DNA of 64,000 nt from Metallyticus violacea (lineage: Eukaryota; Arthropoda; Insecta; Mantodea; Metallyticidae), in the NCBI GenBank assembly GCA_030762175.1, contig CM060841.1:12002501-12066500 (forward strand), in the 5' to 3' direction. Position numbers and translations under genes: made by a program. Below the pieces are notes generated by a model. It did not search any database, was not told where the DNA came from, and worked only from the letters and a program-made list of their open reading frames with translations. Shown here one piece after another: positions 1 through 14,600 of this stretch; positions within the stretch are counted from its first letter, which is position 1; every line of letters begins with the position of its first letter.

Positions 1-502
1 GATTTCAATTATATGATTGGCTTCATTGTACAAGTTCCAATTAGCATCTCTAGTTAATTATGAGTTTGCTAAAATTCACAATATTACACTAACAAACAAT
101 AAGAATTAGCATGCATTCATATCATATACCAGCCAAACCCAAAAATATATGAGCATGCATGTAAAAAAGTATGGGTGGGAAACAAATTTTCAGGATTATT
201 CAAGATTTGAAAATTTGAATGTTCACACTTTTTTCATCAGTCAAATTCTAACCTAAAAGATTATTAAAAGGGTAGACCCAGTACAAGTTCAAATGTCAGG
301 GTTTTAAGTAAAAATCTACATTAAGTTTTTTTCTCCTCTCTCTTGAAATAAATGTGTTTTTGATTTTTTTAATTTTTCTGGAAAGAATTATTGTTTATTT
401 TCATAACTTCCGAAATAATTTTACCCTCCTTCCTTTGATTTAAAAAGGTTTTGGAACATGTGTTATTAAAGGCAAATGTAAACTGCTATTATTAACATGA
501 AC

Positions 503-1722
503 TATTAACATTTAAGAGAAATTGAGTCGAAATAGTAACATACACACCACTAAAATTGAATTAAATGGAAGACTAGTTTCGGGAGCCATCGCTCCTATCA
601 TCAGTTCCTGGTCGACTGCCGGCCTCGCTGTTTGTGATAGATCGATTCGTCTCTGGTGGAGGTTTGATGAACTTTTGTATTAGTACATCACTTGGCGGGA
701 TTTCGAAATTAAAAACTTTCTCCTTATTCTTCCAAATATAGATATTTTCCCAGACTGTAAGTTCAGTTTTTCCTTTAATATATTTAAGTAATTTGGGGTT
801 TTTATTAATATTATGTTGTTCTTTCCAAAAGTGCCAAGCTACCGCCGATTTTTCTTCTTGTTTTTGATTTATATTCCTAATGTGTTCTTTGGCTCTTGTT
901 TTTATGTTTCTTTTGGTCTTTCCAATATAAACTTTATCACAATCATTGCAGTTCATCTGATATATTCCTGATTTATCTTCATCTTGTAGGCTATCTTCTT
1001 TTTGTTTTGAGTTAAGGATATTTTTAATGGAATAATTATTTTTTGGAGCCAGAACAATGTTGTATCTTTTAAAAATCTTTTGAGATTTGTATATGTGATT
1101 TTTTCCCCAAGTTGCTAATTCTGTGGGTCCTTGTACTGATTTCAAAAGATTTTTAAAAGATACAACATTGTTCTGGCTCCAAAAAATAATTATTCCATTA
1201 AAAATATCCTTAACTCAAAACAAAAAGAAGATAGCCTACAAGATGAAGATAAATCAGGAATATATCAGATGAACTGCAATGATTGTGATAAAGTTTATAT
1301 TGGAAAGACCAAAAGAAACATAAAAACAAGAGCCAAAGAACACATTAGGAATATAAATCAAAAACAAGAAGAAAAATCGGCGGTAGCTTGGCACTTTTGG
1401 AAAGAACAACATAATATTAATAAAAACCCCAAATTACTTAAATATATTAAAGGAAAAACTGAACTTACAGTCTGGGAAAATATCTATATTTGGAAGAATA
1501 AGGAGAAAGTTTTTAATTTCGAAATCCCGCCAAGTGATGTACTAATACAAAAGTTCATCAAACCTCCACCAGAGACGAATCGATCTATCACAAACAGCGA
1601 GGCCGGCAGTCGACCAGGAACTGATGATAGGAGCGATGGCTCCCGAAACTAGTCTTCCATTTAATTCAATTTTAGTGGTGTGTATGTTACTATTTCGACT
1701 CAATTTCTCTTAAATGTTAATA
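503..1722. mobile_element. Penelope-like element remnant as a large inverted repeat
   Basis: Arms 503-1082 and 1143-1722 (580 bp each) are near-identical in opposite orientation, around a 60-bp spacer. Each arm encodes the C-terminal GIY-YIG endonuclease part of a Penelope-like retroelement: IYQMNCNDCDKVYIGKTKR, then KEHIRN, AVAWHFWKEQH, ending GSRN*. The minus-strand copy reads on through the spacer into the linker region; the plus copy is cut at 1143. The reverse transcriptase is absent. Head-to-head partial copies are known for this retroelement class. Confidence 0.8.
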
Positions 1723-2839
1723 ATTTACACCACTGTTACAAAAGTTCACTATATTTTATACAACATGAACTATGTTCAGAAAATGGAAGTGAATATCTAG
1801 ACTCAAAGAGTTTTAATTATGTACTTCATTTACTACATTTCATTTGTATCTTTTTAATAAATATGAGTATATATTTTTGAAATTTTTTTTGTTTATCATT
1901 AAACACAAATTTAAAATTTGCTTACATTAAATTTTTTAAGCATGCCTTTGACCTTTTTTTCATATTATTATTAAATAAAGAATGTGGGAAATTTAAGAGA
2001 TTCAAGAATCTTGTAGGATTTCAATTCCAATTCAAGAAAATGTAGAATTGCTACTTTACATAGAAATTCTTTTTGTTCTAAGATGTTTCATATAATAATA
2101 AAGAGTGCAAATGCTTTATTATTCAATTGAATTTTAAATGCAAAGTTTATTGATTTATAGAAGGAAAAAAATAACAGCAGAAATGGACTGCATGAGAAAG
2201 AGAATGTGAAAGTTATAAACATAAAAAAAAACTACAATAGGCAAAGATATGCAGTAAAAAGCAGAAAAGAGGATATGCTAAGCAGCATAAAGGATAAAAA
2301 TACCCCTCCCCTGCAATTTGCTGCATATCTGTCTATCTTAGCCTCCCTCACCCTTTTTTTCTGCATATCTTTGCCTATCATAGCCTTTTATATTCCCTCT
2401 TTTCATGTACCATTTTATATGCTTTTCGCTGTGAGAAAATATGCCATGAAAGACAGAACTCCTTTTCTCTCTCTCTTTTTAAAGGGAGGGGATTGTGGCT
2501 GAGACAGGCTACAAAAGGTAAAAGAAAATGAAATTGTTGGAATGGGTGCTATTTTAGGCTACAAATTTTTAAAATAGTTTTACAAACTGAACTGCTTGAG
2601 AGCAAAATGCAAAAAATATTGTTTTTATAGGTAAAGAAAGGCAGGAAAAGGTGAAACTTCAGGCAAGATCTTATACACAGGTTACAGTATGCAGGAAATA
2701 TGCTGCAACTTGGGGCAAAATGCAGGACTACTATAAATGAATCATTCGTTTTTAAAACTCTATATTTTCCAAAGTATTACACAAATAATACGATTGATAT
2801 ATGAAAATAGCTGTAAACTTACCAAGTTTTCTTCACGTT
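1723..2839. other. AT-rich spacer, no gene
   Basis: No coding signal or recognisable transposon. A purine/pyrimidine-biased patch at 2236-2390 contains a short imperfect inverted repeat, AGGCAAAGATATGCAG near 2239 and its complement near 2361. Confidence 0.5.
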
Positions 2840-3720
2840 CTACAAATGTTCTAAGTTTGCTTCTTGGGTCATAAGACACATGCCCAGGTGGTAGTCCAGC
2901 TCATTCCACACATTTTGTAGCATCATCCTGTCAATAGTCATCACTGCAACATCAATGTTTTCCCTGAGCTCTACTAGTGTTCTTGGTAGTATGTAAACAA
3001 GTTCTTTAATGTAACCCCAAAGGAAGAAGCCATAAAGTCATAAAGATCAAGTGATCTGAGTGGCTATGGGAACAGAGCCACATCCTCATCAACATGCCCA
3101 ATCCAGCGATATGGAAGTTTGTTTAGCTAATCTCAAACAGTAACATTTCAATGAGGGGTGCCCCATCTTATTGGTAGACAGAATCCCCAGAATCAGCACC
3201 TAGTTGTGGTTGTGAATGGTACAGTCAAGTCTTCTCACAGAAGAAAACAGCACATACAGCTTTGTCTGTGACATTGCATAGAAAATATTCCCCTTTGGTG
3301 AATCTCTTTCAAGTGCTACAATTGCATGAGAGTTTTCAATGGCCCACAATCCTCTATTGTGCTGATTAACCTTCTCGGATAAATGGAATGTTGCTTCATT
3401 GCTGAATATCAACTTGGCAACGAAATCTTTATCTCCCTCAATGCTTCCTGCATTGTGATGCAAAATTCCAGGCTCTGGCCATAATCTTCCAGCTTTAATT
3501 GTTGCAGGAGCTGCAAATGATGTGGTTTGAAATGTAACTGTCATTGCAAAATCTTCTGTACAATTTGCTGCAGCAGTCAAAGTTTGCGGCTTACTTGGAC
3601 CATTGATTTTTGTGCACTATGCACGAAACTTTCCCTCACTCTCTCCACCATTTTATTTGGCACTTATGATCGACCAGAGCTTCTCAATTAACACAGACAA
3701 CCAGTGTGTTTAAATAGCCG
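2840..3720 (-). pseudogene. Decayed DDE transposase (Tc1/mariner-like, helix-turn-helix type)
   Basis: Reading the minus strand with frameshifts: an N-terminal HTH region (MVERVRESFVHSAQKS, 3.66 kb), the first catalytic region FSNEATFHL followed by ENSHAI (3.4-3.3 kb), and a C-terminal block GYIKELVYILPRTLVELREN ending in LEHL* at 2840. The order matches the multicopy insect transposase family whose C-terminus reads FFLWG..K..VY. In-frame stops and shifts make it inactive. No terminal repeats were found. Confidence 0.7.
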
Positions 3721-5593
3721 ACACCACTGCAAAATGCTTTGTTTACATGGCAGTTCTTTTCCTTACTTTCTTCTAAATGCACATTGCACTGCTATATAGA
3801 CAAACATCTCGCATATTCAAACATACAAAAACTCTTTTCTTGTTTTGTCACCATTTTGTAAAGACACTGAACTTGTGCTGCCACTGGTGCACACAATGCA
3901 AACTTGGCAAGTTTACAGTTCTTTTCATATATCAATCATATTTGTATGTATAATACTCCAGTAGGTAGCTGCTGATGAACCGGGGACTGGGGGGCTGAGC
4001 CAATCAAATGGGAACAAATGTTGATTGGAGTCTGTGCCTTCTGGAATTGCAGAAGGCATGCTCCTATTTGTTATATTTACAAGTATTTTTTTTTATTTGT
4101 GTTTTAAAAAAATCTGTATGTGATGCATGAGAAATAAATGCTACAAATGTGTAATACTTTGGAAAGTATAGCATTTTGTAAGCAAATAAATAATTTATTG
4201 TAGCCCTGTATTTTGAATAGGTTAGCTGCATTTTTTTGTAAATACCTGCAATAATCACATTTAGAAAGGTAGAGGATATAAATTTAAGAAAAGTTCTGAT
4301 GAATAACAAAACATACTGCAGATCTATTGACTGTAAAATAAGTATACAATATGTGTTAATATTACACTTTTTTATTAAACCAAGCATGAAAAATGTATTT
4401 ATCTATTACATTATCTCAAATCATTTACATCTGTTTTTTTTTATAATTTGAAGTTGTTTTTAGGAATCTCAGTATTTTACAAAGCAAAAGTGTGCATGCA
4501 AGTGTCACTACTTTGCATTATGTATAATTTGGCAATGATCTTATTTGTATAACAGCAATGATGTGAATAATGAGAGAGTACATATAAATATCAAATAATA
4601 GAAACTTATCACACAAACAATTCTGGTTTTATGCTATAAGGTAAGTATTAAATTCAAAACTATTTTTGAAAATGAGAAGAAAAAGCTATAACACCTAATG
4701 GGAGCAATATCACAAGTTACATGTAAAATATCCCTCAAGAAATACATGTCCATAATCCTTAAAATTAAGGAAAGCAAATAAAAATGAACAGTTCATTATT
4801 TTAAAGATCAAGACACTACTGTTCCAACAAGTAAAGCTTTTAACATAATTATATAAATACATTTAAACCTTAACAAATGATCAAGTTTCTTTTCACTTGG
4901 TAATGACAACATTATGCATTTTCTGAAATCCAACTCATCAGATTATTACGTAATTTATACAAAGAATTTTAAAGAATAAACAAAAACATATTCACATTGA
5001 GCATGAGTCATCATGTAAAACTTTAATTCATTTGCATTTACAGGATAATGTGGTGTTCAACCACAATGTGCACTGGACCGTTTGTTTACAGCAGTAAGTT
5101 TTCGATAATGTCAGATGAGTTTGTTGATATTCTCAAATGTGTGCTGGAAAGAACAACAATGATATCAGCAAATGTACATACTTACAAATATATGATTAAT
5201 TGTTCTGCTTGGCACTAGTATCTAATTACCTATCCAATCATACTTCCACAACCATGCACCTTTTGCAAACTTTCTCCTTCCCTTTTACAGTGACACTGTA
5301 GAAAATACATTGTTCATTATCAAAATTTTTTAGAAGTTGGGACATCACATCACCTCCTTCATAGCTCAATACACATGGTGAATTAGATTTTCATATCTAT
5401 GCAATTAAAAAAATTTAGCTTTTCTTTTACTTTCCCCACCCCTGAAACATTTATGAACCATGTGTTCTAATCTGCTATAAGTTTGCAAATCACATTAATA
5501 TCTTGTACCACTCCATGGTAACTATGATGAACATAGGTAGTCATGCCAAATTTCTTCTGCCGACTAGGTCACTCACAGCAGTCCCTTTTTGTC
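3721..5593. other. Downstream flank / likely 3'UTR of AKAP1, no other gene
   Basis: AT-rich. The AKAP1 3'UTR must lie in the upper part of this stretch (minus strand). A short segment at 3968-4062 recurs in inverted, diverged form near 11760-11815 (shared 'aattccagaag...aactccaatcaa' core), so it is probably a repeat remnant. The few open frames are low-complexity and unsupported. Confidence 0.5.
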
Positions 5594-5662
5594 CTAAGCT
5601 TCGACAGGCTCCACATTCTCTGCCAAACCTCTGTTCACCAATTCCTGATTTACTAATATAAC
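5594..5662 (-). CDS. Akap1: AKAP1 last coding exon
   Basis: 22 codons plus TAG stop (5594-5596). The acceptor is CTTTTCAG. The peptide [15 protein letters not shown] is the conserved ending of AKAP1 Tudor regions. The aromatic residue that often follows 'LA.' in this family is Asn here (AENVEP). The 3'UTR continues to lower coordinates. I could not fix its end: no standard poly(A) signal lies close to the stop. Confidence 0.87.
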   Translation of the reverse strand, partial: VILVNQELVNRGLAENVEPVEA

Positions 5663-8600
5663 CTGAAAAGTAAACAATAACAAAATGAAGGTATATACTG
5701 AAACAAAATGGCACAAATAAAGTCCTTAAGTATATTACTAAAAATGTTGTTAAGTTTTATCCACCTGTTGATCATTTAAGTGCAAGAAAAGCACTGAATC
5801 TCTATCTTGATACTGAATACCTTCCTGCATACTACAAGAAGCAAAATTAAAGTTTTACTAAGAGGACAACTTTAACTCACAAAAGATGCCTTAATCTAGG
5901 AAGAACATAAATATTATCAACAAAATAATCTATATTAAGATTTGCAACAACTGGAGTATATTAAAATAAATTGTACTTATGAAGCTGTAGACAATGGAGT
6001 GGTAATATATCCTACACTAATGTGTTCAACATATTCACCCTAACTCCACTCACATAAAACTAAGACATATAACTTGAGTATATGTTAAAATAACACATAA
6101 CTTTTAGAAATGAATATGCAATGAGACTTAAAGACAACAAAATATTTTTAATCACACAACTACATTGGGATAACAGTTTCAGTGCTGAATCAATGCTTTT
6201 AGTTTTTGCAGTGCAAAATAATATTCCATATTTCTCCACAAGCACAAAGTAGATGCTGCAAAGTTTTAAGTGCTTTATAATTCCTTGAGCTCAGAGCCTT
6301 AGGCTTTAACTTTATATGCTCCTTTTTACTGAGCAATAAACTTTGAAGATACATCTTTTTACAGCAAATGTAGCTGAAAATCACATAGAACCTAAAAGAG
6401 CTATTGATTCCATTTTTTTAATTCGTACATATTACTTTTCTTCCTTATCTGACATTAAAGTACTTTTAAAAAGATTAATACAGCCTTGCCTCTCATGCCT
6501 GCTATTTGTTTGAATCTGTAATGTGCTGCAGAACTTTTACTTTATTTCTTTAAAGTATGAAATGGATCTGACATCATAGCACCAAATGACAATGTGACTG
6601 TGTTTTATATTTTTATGGATGTTTAGATTAGATGGCCAAGCCAGTCATAAACTAATTACTACAGATATTATTGATTTAAATTAAGTGTTACTATTTCTAT
6701 GGCTGTTATATAATTAAATTGTTTATGCAACTTCATCATTCATACAGTTTTTATATCTTTAACTCTCATTTTTTGTGCACTGAAAGTGCTTAACAACAAT
6801 TTAATATATAACTAAAAGTTTTACTTTTCACATTGTCCATTTAATTTTAAATTATTTTATATTAATCCAATGAACAAGTTATTGGTTAATTATTAAATTG
6901 GACTAGTATGCTAGATGAAATGTGGAAATTATGGACTATCTTCAATAGTTTGTAAATCTTAACAACACTCCTCTTCACTAAGGTTATCAAATGTCCCAGT
7001 TTTATTTTGTCTCTGGAATTACAATGTTCTGCCTTTAAATCTTGAAAAATAATTTTGAACACTAAAATACTTTGTTCCTGAACTGGGACTGACAAATAGG
7101 AAATGTGGTACAATTGTTTTGACTATTGATATTTACGAATTTTCTTTTCTTACTTGACTGAAAGGGATATTTGTTTTCTACAACCTAACAACACTAATTT
7201 CATATCTGCTTCCTGCTTCATTGTTTTTGAGCATGGTTGCAATTAGCAAGAGCTGCAGTCTAGGAAAGATGATAAATTAATTTCAGCCTCTGTAAAAAAG
7301 CTTTTTGTCATTACTTGAACAAGATGGTTCCTGTACAGATCTAGAATTTCTCACTATGTCAAATTAATTCTATAGTACAGTTATTGAATATCCAACTGTA
7401 AGGGGTTTCCACTGTTTAGGTATAGCATGTATGTAGTATACCTTGCTTAGAATTCCTCCACAAAGAGAAAGCTTTGAGGAGTGACTCCACTATTGTTTGA
7501 GTGAAATGAGGATAAATTATTTGATGAAATTTCTTCATTTAAACACACATTGTTTCAATGTTACCTACCTCAGAGTTATGCATTGCATAGAGATAAACCA
7601 CAGGAAGACCATTTTCTGCATAGCCACCTACTTGTGCCTGCAGCACCTGTCCCTGAGTTAGCTCTTCCATACCAGCAATTGCTTCTTTGGTCCATTCTGC
7701 ATCTATTCCTATAACAATTTTCACAGTCACTGTAATACAAATTTCTGAAAATAAACTCTGGGATCAAGGGCTTAACATCTTTTGCACTGTACGTCTTTAA
7801 TTACAAACCCTTGATATTGGTACGTTTTACCAGTATATTTAAAGAAAACGATACTGCTTAATTTTTGAGTATTTTTCTGTTGATTTTTGTAAGATTAAAT
7901 AAGGGATAGATATATTAAGAATTTAAAATGATTGAATCAAATTTGTAACACTTACATCACTATTATGTTACAAATCAACTCAATCATTTTAAATTCTTTT
8001 AAATTCTCAGCATTAAACATCACTTCATTTAAGAACTTTCGAAAAATACGACATTTTTGAAAAATTCTGTTGGAACTCACACAGTGAAGCTTGTTAAACA
8101 TCGTCAAGTTGATTGAAGATGGAGAGGATGTCTCTTTGAAATCGGTCCCACCATATTTAAAAGTAAGTGAAGCATAAGAGTGTATTAGATGACAGATTAA
8201 TTATAATTCAACATAAATGTTACAAAAGTCCACCATATTTAACTGATATATATATTGAATATTCCCATACTCAGCGATACCCCAGCTTTAGCCTTGTTGT
8301 TTAATCTGCCACGTCTATCTCAGTGCGAAGCCCTGGATGCCTCAAGATACAAAGAAAGACTTAAACCTCCAGGTGATCAATTTGCCTACATACACCTATA
8401 TGATTCTGAACAGGCTTTGTTACAGAAGGGGTTGTCGTTTGTACCAGTACCGAAGTTTAACAGGTTTCGCCTATATTACTGACACTGAAAATCCACAAGG
8501 CAGGTTGTCCTGGATGCCCTATGCCCTATTGTTGCTAGCTATGGCAGCCCCATTGAAAGAATTTCAACCTTGGTTGACTTTTACATCAAACCTATAGCTT

Positions 8601-11600
8601 CCTCCAGGCCTTCTTACATCAAAGATTCCTTCCACTTCCTTGAAATTTTAAAGGGTGTGACATTAGATCAGTTTGAAGACATCTTATTGGTCACTGTGGA
8701 TGTGTCCTCCTTGTACACAAACATTCCACATGATGAAGGACTAAAAGCGATGACACATTTCTTAGACATGCGTAATCCACCCCATGTTCCCTCTACTGAG
8801 TTTATCTGCCAACTAGCGCATCTTGTGCTTACTCATAACAGTTTTGCTTTTGAAAGTTAGCACTTCCTTCAAATTAAAGGGACAGCGATGGGCACCAGAA
8901 TGGCCCCTTCCTATGCAAATTTATTCATGGCTAGATTAGAAGAAAAGTTCCTTCATTCAGAAACCCTAGCCCCTTTGGTATGGCGTAGATTTATTGATGA
9001 CATTTTTATCATCGGGACTTACGGCATCGCCTCCTTGATGCTTTTTTTGCTAGGCTAAATACTAATTACTAAGTTACTTTTACCTCAACAGTCTCTCGAA
9101 CTGAAACCACTTTTCTAGACATTGATATCCAGTTGGTTAACAAAAACTTCCAAACGTCAGTGCACATTAAACCAACCAATTTGCAACAATATTTACATTT
9201 CGGCAGTTGCCACCCTTCCCATTTTAAAAAAGCTAATCCTTTTTGCTTATCACTTGGTCCAGTCGAGAGTTTTGTCTTTCTGCCAACACCATACGACTCA
9301 GATCTCAAAACAAACTGATAATAATCAGTTGAATTTTATAGTCACCTATTTCCCCGGTCTAGAAAGTCTTAAGCACATCCTAAAGGAATGTTTCAGTATT
9401 CTTAAGCAGAACCCTACTACATCAGCATTGTTTTACAAACCAGCACGCCTAAGATTCAGGTCTCCACATAACCTATATACCATTCTCCACAAGAAACTTA
9501 ATTCCACATTTGTTTCTCAACCTACATCTGGGTCTTATCCATGCAACAGAACAAAATATAAAACTTGTGCCTTAATAACACCCAGTACATCGTTCTTCAG
9601 TCCCATAGTCAAGTCAGAATTTAAAATTCATATTTTTGCTAATTGTGTCTCCACCAATATGATATACAGCTCCAATGTAAATTTTGTCCTGCTTTCTACA
9701 TTGGTTTAACCTCCACCGCAGTTTCACTTAAAATGAACAATCACTGACACTCTGTCAAAACCTGTTTTTCTTTGCCCGTGGCCCAACATGCCAACCTTAA
9801 ACATTCTGTTTTCGATACGTGATTTGCTTTAATACTCATAGATGCCGTACTTCCTACTTCTCCTACCAGTACTCTCAGAGACAGAGAGAGATGGCAGCAA
9901 TTGTTCTTCACAAGGCACACACCCCTCTGGGCTTAAACATCTCTCTTAAAAAAAAAATCCCACCTGCATCTAGAAAGTTCTTTTTTTTTTTTTAAGTTGG
10001 TTTCTCTGGCTGCCACCTCAGCAGACTGTAAGGAAGGCACACAAGCTGTGTGATATGCTAGGCTTAGTCCTTGTTCTCCATCTACGCGATCAAGAGCCCA
10101 TCCTGGCTCGAAATATAGTAACTTCTGCAGTGTTCCACATTGTCTTACAGTGCCTGGAACAGTGTTTTATAGTGTCTTTGTGTGTTCCTTACTTTAAATG
10201 TGGCACACCTTTGTGCATTTTAAGTTGTGTCATGTCTCCTGAAGAGAGCTTTTTTACATTCCATTTAAAAGTGTGTGTATATATGCAGAATATGTAACTT
10301 CTGCAGTGTTCTACAGTGACCTCAACAGTGTTCCACATTGTCTTACAGTGCATCTAACAGTGTTTTTTAGTGTTTTTATGTGTTCCTTACTTTAAATTTG
10401 GCACGCCTTTGTGCATCTTAAGTTGTGTCATGTCTCCTAAAGAGAGCTTTTCACATTCCTTTTAAAAGTATATATATATTTATATTTATATATATTGTTA
10501 GCTCATTATTATGAGAGCTGCTGTTCTTAATAGTATTAACCATTATTACATTCCCAATCAAACTTTAGTGTTTCTCTCTGTGGCCTGCTGAATAAAGCTG
10601 CTGCCAGAAATATCTCTGTATATAAGATAGATATACCGTATAAATTAAACATCTGTACGTTTCCTTAGGCCATGAACCATTCCAAATTAAGTGAGCCTAA
10701 TATAATATTTTATGTGTTGTATGGAATTAAGGCATACTTCTGATCAAATTAAAGATAAAGGACTGAAGTTTTTCTCTACAATAAGAATAGAAAGTTAAAT
10801 GTGGTGTAGCACCATGTATAAGTAACTGATTTCACTTGCTGCATTACCGAGAGAATGAGAAATTGAGACAGATTGTATCCTGCTATATAATAATTGATCA
10901 ACAGCCCATTTCCATTAGTTTCCATATTTTATGATTAACTTTAATGTATTAATATCATTAGAAGAAATTGTATGATGATGTACTTAAAAACAAGCATTTT
11001 ATTCTTTGTGAAAATTTTATTAACTTTTGGATTAATTCTATTGGGATCTTGAAGTTTATAACCTTATCCTATTATTTTATTGGTTATGAACCTCAAGATT
11101 CCAACAGAAGATAAAGTAATCCAAAATTTCATAAAATGCCCATGAGAGCTATACCAAGTCCATCCACAAATTAATGAATCTGGCAGTTGATCAGAGCTGC
11201 AGATGCGGGCAATGACCTATGAAACATATTCTGAATAATTTAATGGAGCATAAGAGTATTAAATTGACTCACCAGCTAATTAAGAATGTATAAGTTGCTT
11301 TAATGTATTAGTTCCGATACTAAGTTGATTTTAAATTTAAGACAAAGCATGTGTTATAATTCAGAGCATTGTATGATTGTATTGAAATGCAATAATATTA
11401 ATTAATTATGTGATTAGCTTCACTGTAGAAGTTCCAATTGGCATTTCTAGTTAAAACATGTCTTTATTCATTTATGTTACACAATGTTTGCATATGATGC
11501 ACACATGATCATTTTATCCAGTCTGCCAATGAAGTTAGTTTTCTTACTACAACAGACAACGATTCAAATGTTGGGAATGTAATCAATGAACTTAATAAGA

Positions 11601-14600
11601 ATTATCTCAACATTCTTTTGTGAAAAGATTGGAGTCCATATATTGAAAAAAATCACTGAAGATCAAGTCATCTTACAAATTGATTTAGCAGAAAATTACT
11701 TAAATACAAAAATATTTATAACAAAATGAACACACAAAAAAAAATTTAAAATACAAATTGGATTAGAGCCTTCGGTAATTCCAGAAGCACTAACTCCAAT
11801 CAAAATTTAATAAACAAACATGTAATTAAATATTTTACTTATGAAGCTGTTGACAATGGAGTGGTAATATATCCTGAACTTAGGTATTCATTTTTTTACT
11901 CTAAACTCCATTTACTTACATAAAAGTAACACGCATTTCTGGAGAATCTCTCCCATCTTCAGTTGCTCACTCCAAGTAATGGCTGTTACAACATATAATC
12001 ATTTAAAGCAATAAAACAAAGGACCCAAGAAATAATATAACTAATATGAAAAAGCGATCACAAATATATTATCCATGGAATATACAGTCCCCTAACAACC
12101 ACAATCTAAGCCTAGATTAAACAGAAATAGTAAACAACACTTTCAACAATGGTAACTTTAATGCAGACTTCCTAAGATACAAATGCAAATAAAGAAATAT
12201 CATAGGCAACATCATGGCAGATTTCATAGACAGCAACATAGTAGAACTAATCTGTAAAGATGGAGATCTACAAACAACTAATTAGAATTCTGCAAAATGA
12301 CACTGGAAGCACAGCAAAATTTAATATGAACTAGATTAAAAGAAGCCATAAACGACCTCAATCTACTACCAGATCCTGACAAATATTCCCAAAATATCTC
12401 TACCACCTTGTACCAAAAGCCATACACTACTTTTGACTATAAACAAAATATGGAACTCAGAATATAATTTCCCATCAAAGCAAGAATAATTGATATAATA
12501 AAACCAAATAAAGATCTGAACCCATATAGACCTTTAGCACTAATTCCTAGAAAACCACAATGCCCTAGCAACTAAGCAGAATTTAGGTCACGTTGATCCA
12601 CAGCTCAACTAATATTAAAGACTCTTACAAGAAATAAAAGAAGCTTTCAACAAATGAAGTGCTTTAGAACTATTCTTAGACCTGAAATCAGCATGCGACA
12701 CCATCTAGAGAAACAAACTCTAAAAAAGCAAAATATATGGAATAATTATTTAGAAAATTATTTAGAAGAATTCTGCAAAAAATAGTGCATATTAACAAAA
12801 TACAACAAATCACTACAAATTCCAACAAACAAGCATACATCTACACATGGAGCAGTTATAATCACCATCCTCTTCAACATCTACACAAACCATTAACAAC
12901 CTCACTCCAGCAGTAAATGACATAATTACATAATCAAATTATATAATCTTATGGGCTTTACACAAAAATAAGAAAACACAACACAAAACATTAGAGAATA
13001 CAACAAATAAAGCACTTCAATCACTCCAAGAATAGGTATCAGGAAACATGAAAAACAGTGTACCAGTTCTTCTCACTAAAGCTTAAAAATGAAGACTGAC
13101 AACCATCTTAAATTAACAACAAAAAAGAGTGAAAGTATAAAATACTAAGGAATTTGCTTAGATAATAGTCTAAACAGGAAACATTACACTGACATAACCA
13201 CAAGAAAGAAAAAATAACCCAACCTTCTGAAACAAAGAAGGTACTCAATCAAACCTATAATTAGGTGGGGAAGCAAAGACTTAATAACAGCCAACATAAC
13301 TAACGCAGAAAAACTAGAAAGATCTCAAAATAATACCTAAGACTAATATGTGGAGTCAAATCCACTCCTGTTGCAGCATTATGCAAGACACTAATAAATC
13401 TATAACAGCAAAAATAAAAACAAAGCTATAACAACACATACCAGCATAAAAGCATTACAGAATCAAACATGGATAAATCCTGAATAAGAAAACATTTAAA
13501 AACACAAAAGTCTTCAAACACATGAAATCATAATGCACATGAATACAGTGGAAAGAAACCATCAATCTAGAAAACCCCTAGACAAAAAGCACATAAGCAA
13601 ACAGTTAACATTAAAAAATGTTATAAAAAAGAAAGAAACCACTGCAGAAATATTAAAAAAGATTTGAATGAGTTCTAATGCCATCTCGCTTGCTAGCCAG
13701 ACATTGGAGCAAGAGAGTACTAGTGTAGTCCATTTGTAATGTGCGTGGCAGACTGCATTAATTATGATGGTTGGGATGAGATGATGATGGAGCAATGGCA
13801 AAATGGGCAGCAGAAACTGGAGTACCGAAGAAAACCTGCCCAGGTGTCATTTCATTTGCCACAATGCCCAAATGAAGCAAAACCAGAAAGATACCCACCA
13901 GATAAATGTCTCTACATAAACACAGATGGTTCAATTTTAATCCAATAAGAAACAGCAGCAAGCATATTACTGTCCTTTGTTCTGACAGTATATTATTCAC
14001 TGTTCAATACCAAACGACCAATTTCTTCGCATAAAGACTATACACATTGTCCTATATCAGTTTATGTGTTAACAAAATATCTTCTAGAGAACTATATTCC
14101 AAATAGACTCTCAAGCAGCCATACCAGGTAAAAATAATCAACTAAACTGGAAATTAGGAAGGCAATCAAAACCGTTATAAATCTCCAAAATACATAACAT
14201 TTCAATGCTAGCAAAAAAGGGGGGGGGAAATACTAATTAAAGCAACCAAATCGAAACCAACTCACCTAATGTCATTTCAACAAAAGATCAAAGGAAAATC
14301 TGAGCAACATAAGACAAAGCTAAGAGAAATGCAAGACCAAACGAAGAAAAGAAGCTACAGGTGACTTCACATTGGCAACCAGACATAACTGCCTGCCTAC
14401 CTACAAAAAACAGGTATCTACCAAGAAACACAATTTAAGAGAAAAGTAATTTTTATTTTTCAACAAAGTTACCTTGTAAATTAATATATTTAGTTCAACA
14501 ACTTTCGAATGTTCTAATATCTCAGTAAAATAAGATTTGTCAAACTGAAAAATAAGCATCTGTTTCAGCTTCAACCTCATCATTTTTTCAGGTGTTAGAA

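Larger units (their letters stand above)
9951..12139 (-). other. Part of AKAP1 intron with simple duplications and a hairpin
   Basis: Contains the tandem duplication at 10118-10475 and the hairpin at 10994-11139, listed separately. Positions 11401-11455 match the first 55 bases of the window in diverged form ('agttccaatt.gcat.tctagttaa'), and 11821-11930 match 5950-6060. No gene. Confidence 0.5.
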
